Assembly: GCA_902604225.1 (NCBI GenBank)
Contig: CACKXV010000008.1
Location: forward strand, 1 to 35,084
Direction of reading: 5' to 3'
Length of the DNA stretch: 35,084 nt
Source of the DNA: an uncultured Pelagibacteraceae bacterium
Lineage (GTDB): Bacteria > Pseudomonadota > Alphaproteobacteria > Pelagibacterales > AG-422-B15
The notes under the pieces were generated by a model that was given only the letters and a program-made list of their open reading frames with translations, searched no databases and was not told where the DNA came from. Below, in pieces: positions 29,757 through 35,084 of the stretch (positions are counted from its first letter, which is position 1; every line of letters starts with the position of its first letter). The position numbers and the translations under genes are program-made.

Positions 29757-30616
29757 TGGTTACAAACACAACAAAAAAAGGTTTAGGACGTGGTCTTTCA
29801 TCTTTAATGGGAGATACGGAAACTGTACAAACAAAAAATACCAACGTTGGTCAAGAAACAAAAATACCAATCGCTAATTTAAAACCAAGTCCTTCTCAAC
29901 CAAGAAGATTATTTAATAAAAATAGTATTAATGAATTGGCTGACTCCATAAAAGCAAAAGGGTTAGTACAACCATTAGTGGTTAGACCATCGCCTTCTGA
30001 TGTCAATAGTTATGAAATTATTGCAGGTGAGAGAAGATGGCGCGCAGCACAAATTGCACAACTGCACGAGGTACCTGTTGTAATAAGAAACTTTAATGAC
30101 ACCGAAGCACTTGAAATCGCCATTATTGAAAATGTCCAACGATCAGATCTTTCACCAATTGAAGAAGCTGCAGGTTATAAAAGATTGATAGAAAATCATG
30201 GTCATACCCAAGAAGATTTGTCAGGAATTGTGGGTAAAAGCAGGAGCCACATAGCGAATATCATTCGACTGCTATCTTTGCCACAATCAATCCAAGACAT
30301 GATAACCGAAGGAAAAATATCATCAGGTCATGCGCGCGCAATTATGAACAGTGCATTTCCAGAGCAACTTGCAGAAAAAATTATTAACGAAAATTTAAGC
30401 GTAAGGGACGCAGAAAATTTAGCAAAAGATAAAAAAGGTATTATAAAAAAAATAAAACTTAAAGACCCCGATACGATTGATCTTGAAAACAAAATTTCAG
30501 AAAAACTCGGCTTGGCCACCAGCATTAACCATAAAGGTAAAAAAGGTGGCAGTATAAAAATTGATTACAAAACCCTTGATCAATTAGAGATGATTACGCA
30601 AAAGCTTAAAAACTAA
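29756..30616 (+). CDS. parB: Chromosome partitioning protein ParB (GTG start)
   Basis: GLGRGLSSLMGD, PSPSQPR, IIAGERRWRAAQ, IENVQRSDLSPIEEA. Confidence 0.98.
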   Translation: MVTNTTKKGLGRGLSSLMGDTETVQTKNTNVGQETKIPIANLKPSPSQPRRLFNKNSINELADSIKAKGLVQPLVVRPSPSDVNSYEIIAGERRWRAAQIAQLHEVPVVIRNFNDTEALEIAIIENVQRSDLSPIEEAAGYKRLIENHGHTQEDLSGIVGKSRSHIANIIRLLSLPQSIQDMITEGKISSGHARAIMNSAFPEQLAEKIINENLSVRDAENLAKDKKGIIKKIKLKDPDTIDLENKISEKLGLATSINHKGKKGGSIKIDYKTLDQLEMITQKLKN

Positions 30617-31638
30617 TTTTGAAAGTGCTGTTTGCCCTCGTGACAAATCGTCAGTACCGAACGCTCGCAAAGAATGCTGGATAATTTACTATTGGTTTTA
30701 CAATCAATTTCAGCATCAAGAAGCCTTGATAGATTTTTTTCAATTTTACTTAATGGCCAACGAACGCAGTGCTGCTGAAAATTGTCTTTATCTTTCCAAA
30801 ATAAGGGAGGTCTTAAAAACTTTATTGCGGTATCAAAACTGCTACCTTTTTTCATTTCTACTTTTACTTTTTGTACTCTTTTAAGGTAATTGATGAGGCT
30901 GCGTAAGATAGAAATTGGATTATTTCCCTCAGATAAAAGTTTGCTAATAATATTTGAGCTCTTTGTGGTATTTCCATACATCACTGATTCATTCATTTTT
31001 TGAAGATTATTCGAGCTTGTATCGTTGAGTAGATTTTTTATTTCTTCAAGATTTGGAGGCGCATCAGCATTAGTGTAAAATAAGCTTATCTTTTGGAGTT
31101 CGTTAAAGCTGATCATTCGATCGTTGCTCAACGTCTGCAAAAGATAGTTTTTAATGTCTCGATCAATTGAAATATTATTTTCTTTTACAAAATTATCAAT
31201 TAGCCTCATCATTGATTTAGCATCATCCTCATAACACGCTAAAGCATAACATTGTGCATTGCTTTCAAACAATTTCCTAAGTTTAGAAGTTTTTTTGAGA
31301 TTATCAGCTTTGACTATCAGCATAGTTTGAGTGGGAGCTGAATTGATGACATTCTCAAGCTCTGTCATATTCTTATCTTTGAGTGACTCCAGAATAATGA
31401 GTTTATAGCTATTAAACATTGAAATTGAATTTGCTGAGTTCTGAAGGATGTCAGGATCTTGATCTAGGCTTTTTCCTGTTATAGAAACCTCTTCAAAATC
31501 AATATCGCTTAAATAGTCACTTTTGATTTTTTTGATGTTGTCTCTTATCAATCCCTCGTTTGGCCCATAAATTAAAAAAGGTAAAAAACCTTTATTGCCA
31601 TTTACTATCTTTTCAATTTGAAAATCTTTAATTATCAT
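30613..31638 (-). CDS. holA: DNA polymerase III delta subunit
   Basis: FLIYGPNEGLIRDNIKKI and conserved position next to lptE and parB; start chosen at MIIKDF. Confidence 0.88.
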   Translation of the reverse strand: MIIKDFQIEKIVNGNKGFLPFLIYGPNEGLIRDNIKKIKSDYLSDIDFEEVSITGKSLDQDPDILQNSANSISMFNSYKLIILESLKDKNMTELENVINSAPTQTMLIVKADNLKKTSKLRKLFESNAQCYALACYEDDAKSMMRLIDNFVKENNISIDRDIKNYLLQTLSNDRMISFNELQKISLFYTNADAPPNLEEIKNLLNDTSSNNLQKMNESVMYGNTTKSSNIISKLLSEGNNPISILRSLINYLKRVQKVKVEMKKGSSFDTAIKFLRPPLFWKDKDNFQQHCVRWPLSKIEKNLSRLLDAEIDCKTNSKLSSILCERSVLTICHEGKQHFQN

Positions 31639-32116
31639 TCTTAATTGATGTATCACTTTGTATTTTAGAAATCATCGTTTGAATAGCACTACTTGTTGCA
31701 TTTCGGATCATTCTTTTTTTCTTGTCATTACTTTCAATTTCAGATGTTTCAACTGTATACTGAGCAAAGCCTCTGACCATATCTTCAACTAAATAAAATT
31801 CTCTATTCTTATCTTTTACTTTATAATTAATTATGATTTCAATCCTATATTTTGCAATGGTGCCATCAGTATTTGTGATGAGAGGCTCTAAATTTTCTGT
31901 AGTTTTAATCTCTATAAGGTAACTTTGTTTTGCATCTAAATCTGATGGAAAAGATTTATTTATCTCATCTTTAACTTCCCTTGAGGTGTTATTGGCATTA
32001 ATTAATGATACCGAATAACTTTTAAAATCAATATTGCTTTCAGAAAGTTTATACATTGGTTTGAAACCACAAGAAGTTAAAAATAGGGATAAGAATATTA
32101 TACAAATATATTTCAT
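31628..32116 (-). CDS. lptE: LPS-assembly lipoprotein LptE
   Basis: Lipobox IFLSLFLTSCGFKPMY; between leuS and holA; start chosen at MKYICI. Confidence 0.85.
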   Translation of the reverse strand: MKYICIIFLSLFLTSCGFKPMYKLSESNIDFKSYSVSLINANNTSREVKDEINKSFPSDLDAKQSYLIEIKTTENLEPLITNTDGTIAKYRIEIIINYKVKDKNREFYLVEDMVRGFAQYTVETSEIESNDKKKRMIRNATSSAIQTMISKIQSDTSIKNDN

Positions 32117-32123
32117 ATTTTTA

Positions 32124-33827
32124 TTATTTGAGAGCATTAACTAAATCTACTAAATCCGACTCATACTTTTTCCAAGCACCAATCGAGTTTTTATTCATTG
32201 GTTGTCTTACTTGTTCAATACTTGCAGTTCTCACCTGTCGTTTGGTTTTATAAAAATCTAAACATTGACTTTCCCACTCTAAGTCACAAAAATCAATAAG
32301 CTGTTTGGATATTTCTTCCTGATCGTTAACTAATTCCTCATTATCAAGTACAAAAATACTGTCTTTGTAGTTTTTAATCCACTCATTCATAAGAGAAGTG
32401 TGTAATTTATAATATTGAGCCAGTGTTTTCTGATCATATGAGTATTGATGAGATAGTTCTGTGAACTTATGTGAGTATAGAGAAAAACAGTTATCTATTG
32501 GATCACGTTTGCAATATATAATTTTAGCCTCAGGCAGAATAGTCCTTATTAATCCAATTAAGACAAAATTATGAGGCATTTTATCACAAATGTAATTTGC
32601 ATTTCTGGTATTTAGCATCGATAGAGATTTTAAGTATTCTCTTCTTGCTTTCAGAGCAGCTTTCTCATTTTTTAATAAATTTATAAACTTTCTTATGCCT
32701 TCTTCATTGGGAGAAATAATATTTTCAAGCTCTGACACTTCTGTTAAAAAATTTAGTTCACCAGCACCATCAACTTTTGAATGTGATGATAGAATTTGCT
32801 CACATAAAGTTGTGCCTGATCTTGGCATTCCACAGACAAATATTGGTATAATCCCTCGTTCATCTTTTATCTTAATCGGTTTTATTTCTTGGGGTAATGA
32901 CTTAATTTTTTCAAAAAAAATAGACTCATTTGAGATATCAAATGGTTTGATGCTGTATTGAAGACGGTTACCATCAATAAGATATTTTCCAGCTTCATCG
33001 TACTTACCCTGATTTTTGTAATTGTTAAACAAAGCATGATAAACTAGCACTTTCTCATCAACTAATAATTTGTCTTTTTGAAGAAGATCTTGGTAATACT
33101 CGATCTGTGAAGACTGCAATTTATTTTCTTTATTCCCTGTAAACGCAACCAGATTTGTAATAGTTTTAAAGTCATTATTAAACAATTTATCAACAATTAT
33201 GTTGGCTTTTTTAAAGTCGCCTTGTTCTTTATAAGCAGTAGATAAATTAAGTGCCGTATCATTATCGCTCGGGTTATCTTTACTGCACTGCTCCAATATT
33301 CCAATTGCCTCATCGAGCTGACTGTTTAGTATTAGTGCTTTAGCATATTGATTTTTTGTTATGGTGTTATCAGGTTGAAGTTTCAATGCTTTACTAGAAA
33401 ATTCCAATGCACTCTCTTTATTTTGTATTTTATGAAATAAGCTAGCTAAATTATTTATGACTGGAACATAATCTTTATTAATAGAATTTGCTTTTTCAAA
33501 GCATTTTTGAGCTAAAGGATAATTTTTATTTCTAACATGAATTGCTCCTAAATTGTTTAATGCTTCAAAACCATTTGGTCTTATCTTTATACATCGAATG
33601 TAATAATTATATGCATCTTCATAATTTCCTAGATCTTGTTTAAGAATACCTATGTGTCTTAAAGCATCGTAATTATTTGGTTCTCTGGCTATTATTGATT
33701 GGTATAAAGTCTCTGCACTATTAAAGTCTTTATTCATGTGAAACTGAATTGCTTTTAGCAGTTCTCCCTGCAACGCAGAGGCATTTCCACTTTCTTTTTT
33801 TTGTTTACGTCTTTCGTGCCGGTTCAT
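32124..33827 (-). CDS. TPR-repeat protein with C-terminal sulfotransferase domain
   Basis: N-terminal [11 protein letters not shown] and multiple TPR repeats; PAPS-binding-like [39 protein letters not shown]. Confidence 0.9.
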   Translation of the reverse strand: MNRHERRKQKKESGNASALQGELLKAIQFHMNKDFNSAETLYQSIIAREPNNYDALRHIGILKQDLGNYEDAYNYYIRCIKIRPNGFEALNNLGAIHVRNKNYPLAQKCFEKANSINKDYVPVINNLASLFHKIQNKESALEFSSKALKLQPDNTITKNQYAKALILNSQLDEAIGILEQCSKDNPSDNDTALNLSTAYKEQGDFKKANIIVDKLFNNDFKTITNLVAFTGNKENKLQSSQIEYYQDLLQKDKLLVDEKVLVYHALFNNYKNQGKYDEAGKYLIDGNRLQYSIKPFDISNESIFFEKIKSLPQEIKPIKIKDERGIIPIFVCGMPRSGTTLCEQILSSHSKVDGAGELNFLTEVSELENIISPNEEGIRKFINLLKNEKAALKARREYLKSLSMLNTRNANYICDKMPHNFVLIGLIRTILPEAKIIYCKRDPIDNCFSLYSHKFTELSHQYSYDQKTLAQYYKLHTSLMNEWIKNYKDSIFVLDNEELVNDQEEISKQLIDFCDLEWESQCLDFYKTKRQVRTASIEQVRQPMNKNSIGAWKKYESDLVDLVNALK

Positions 33828-35084
33828 GAACTTAATACTATATTGAGTACTTTATTAGGGACATAAATAGATTTCACAACATTGTTTTTGCCGAGAGCAT
33901 CATTGATATTCTTAATACTTTTTATTCTTTCATATATCTGTTTTTCACTGGTATCCTTTTCTACATTAACTTCAGCTCTTCTTTTGCCATTAATTTGTAT
34001 AACAACTGTAACTTCGCTTTTTTCTAAAAAAGATTGATTCACTTTAGGCCAAGGTTCAAAAATAATTGACTGCTTTGCATTTGTTAAAGTCCAGCACTCT
34101 TCTGCTAAATGAGGAACCATGGGTTCAATAATTCTTATCAGTATTCTAAGTACAGTACATAGCACCACTTCATCATTCTTTTCCTGAATTTTATATTTTG
34201 ATAAACCATTTACTAGTTCATATATTTTTGCAATTGCAACGTTCATTTGAAATTTCTCAATACCTCTCGTTATTGCATCAAGGTTTTGGTTACAAAGATA
34301 CATTAATTCCTTTGCCTCATTTGAAAGACTCATATCGTTGCTATAACTCTCTGAAGATAAATATTCTTTATTTTCGTTGATCAATGTCCAAATTTTTTGA
34401 CAAATTTTCCATGAACCGTGAATGCCTGACTCTGACCAATTAATATCTTTCTCTGGAGGACTGTCTGATAAGACAAACCATCGAGCTGCATCTGCACCAA
34501 ATGATTGAATTATAGTTTCAGGATCAATTACGTTCTTTTTAGATTTTGACATTGATTCAATCTGTCCCTCTGAGACCTCTTCTCCTGTTGAGACTTGTAT
34601 TAATTTTTTTCCATTTTTATTTACATCATCTGGAAAAACCCAATCTCCTGATTCATTTTTATAAGTATGATGACAAACCATACCTTGAGTGAAAAGACTT
34701 TGAAAAGGTTCATCAAAACTTTTCTGGTCTAAAGCTTTAGTAAAAAATCGTGAATACAATAAATGTAGTATTGCGTGTTCAACTCCTCCAACATACTGAT
34801 CAACAGGCATCCAATAATTGCTTTCATTATCATCAAATGGATTGTTTGAGTCAGGAGAGCAGAATCTTAAAAAATACCATGCAGAGTCTACAAAGGTGTC
34901 AAGCGTATCAGTTTCACGAATTGCATTCATCCCAGTCTTTGGACATTTGGTATATTTCCAGGTTGGGTGGTTATCAAGGGGGTTACCAGGAACACTTAAG
35001 TCTATGTCTTCTGGGAGTTTTATAGGTAGTTCATTTTCTGGTACTTCAATAATTTCGCCATCTTCCCTGTATAGTATTGGTATA
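33824..35084 (-). CDS. leuS: Leucyl-tRNA synthetase, C-terminal part (5' end beyond window)
   Basis: Open frame continues past the listed ORF to the window edge ([44 protein letters not shown]); SKSKKN KMSKS-type motif. Confidence 0.97.
   Translation of the reverse strand, partial: IPILYREDGEIIEVPENELPIKLPEDIDLSVPGNPLDNHPTWKYTKCPKTGMNAIRETDTLDTFVDSAWYFLRFCSPDSNNPFDDNESNYWMPVDQYVGGVEHAILHLLYSRFFTKALDQKSFDEPFQSLFTQGMVCHHTYKNESGDWVFPDDVNKNGKKLIQVSTGEEVSEGQIESMSKSKKNVIDPETIIQSFGADAARWFVLSDSPPEKDINWSESGIHGSWKICQKIWTLINENKEYLSSESYSNDMSLSNEAKELMYLCNQNLDAITRGIEKFQMNVAIAKIYELVNGLSKYKIQEKNDEVVLCTVLRILIRIIEPMVPHLAEECWTLTNAKQSIIFEPWPKVNQSFLEKSEVTVVIQINGKRRAEVNVEKDTSEKQIYERIKSIKNINDALGKNNVVKSIYVPNKVLNIVLSS

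Noticed and set aside
1-35084. CRISPR arrays, tRNA/rRNA genes, transposases, integrases, toxin-antitoxin or defence systems
   Set aside because: None seen by eye or in the ORF translations

Overview
A densely packed, AT-rich window of ordinary bacterial core genes. Gene content and order suggest a streamlined alphaproteobacterium, probably marine; this is inference with no phylogeny run. From left to right: dnaK 3' end-dnaJ-dapB-nth, a frameshifted SDR gene, and a PfkB-family kinase. Next comes a long leftward unit, hisB-bcp-hisH-hisA-hisF-DUF1330-hisE-hinT-thioesterase-oxidoreductase-glycosyltransferase. Then hslVU, a second thioesterase, a Tim44-like protein, fxsA, secB, and a leftward maf-aroE-coaE-dnaQ-nudix unit. 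A noncoding gap at 18594-18868 follows, then hemE-hemH-hemJ-rho, an agmatine-deiminase-like gene, apt, a methyltransferase, a ferredoxin, mnmE-mnmG-rsmG-parA-parB, and leftward holA-lptE-TPR/sulfotransferase-leuS. No rRNA, tRNA, CRISPR array, transposase or integrase was seen. Most interesting signals: (1) a signal-peptide-bearing agmatine-deiminase-like gene between perfect 28-bp direct repeats of the apt 3' end, which looks like a one-gene cassette inserted between apt and rho; (2) a likely chromosomal oriC between maf and hemE with clustered same-orientation DnaA-box-like motifs; (3) a perfect 16-bp parS palindrome inside the rsmG reading frame; (4) an SDR gene broken by one extra A in an A9 tract; (5) a heat-shock-type promoter predicted to give an almost leaderless hslVU transcript.
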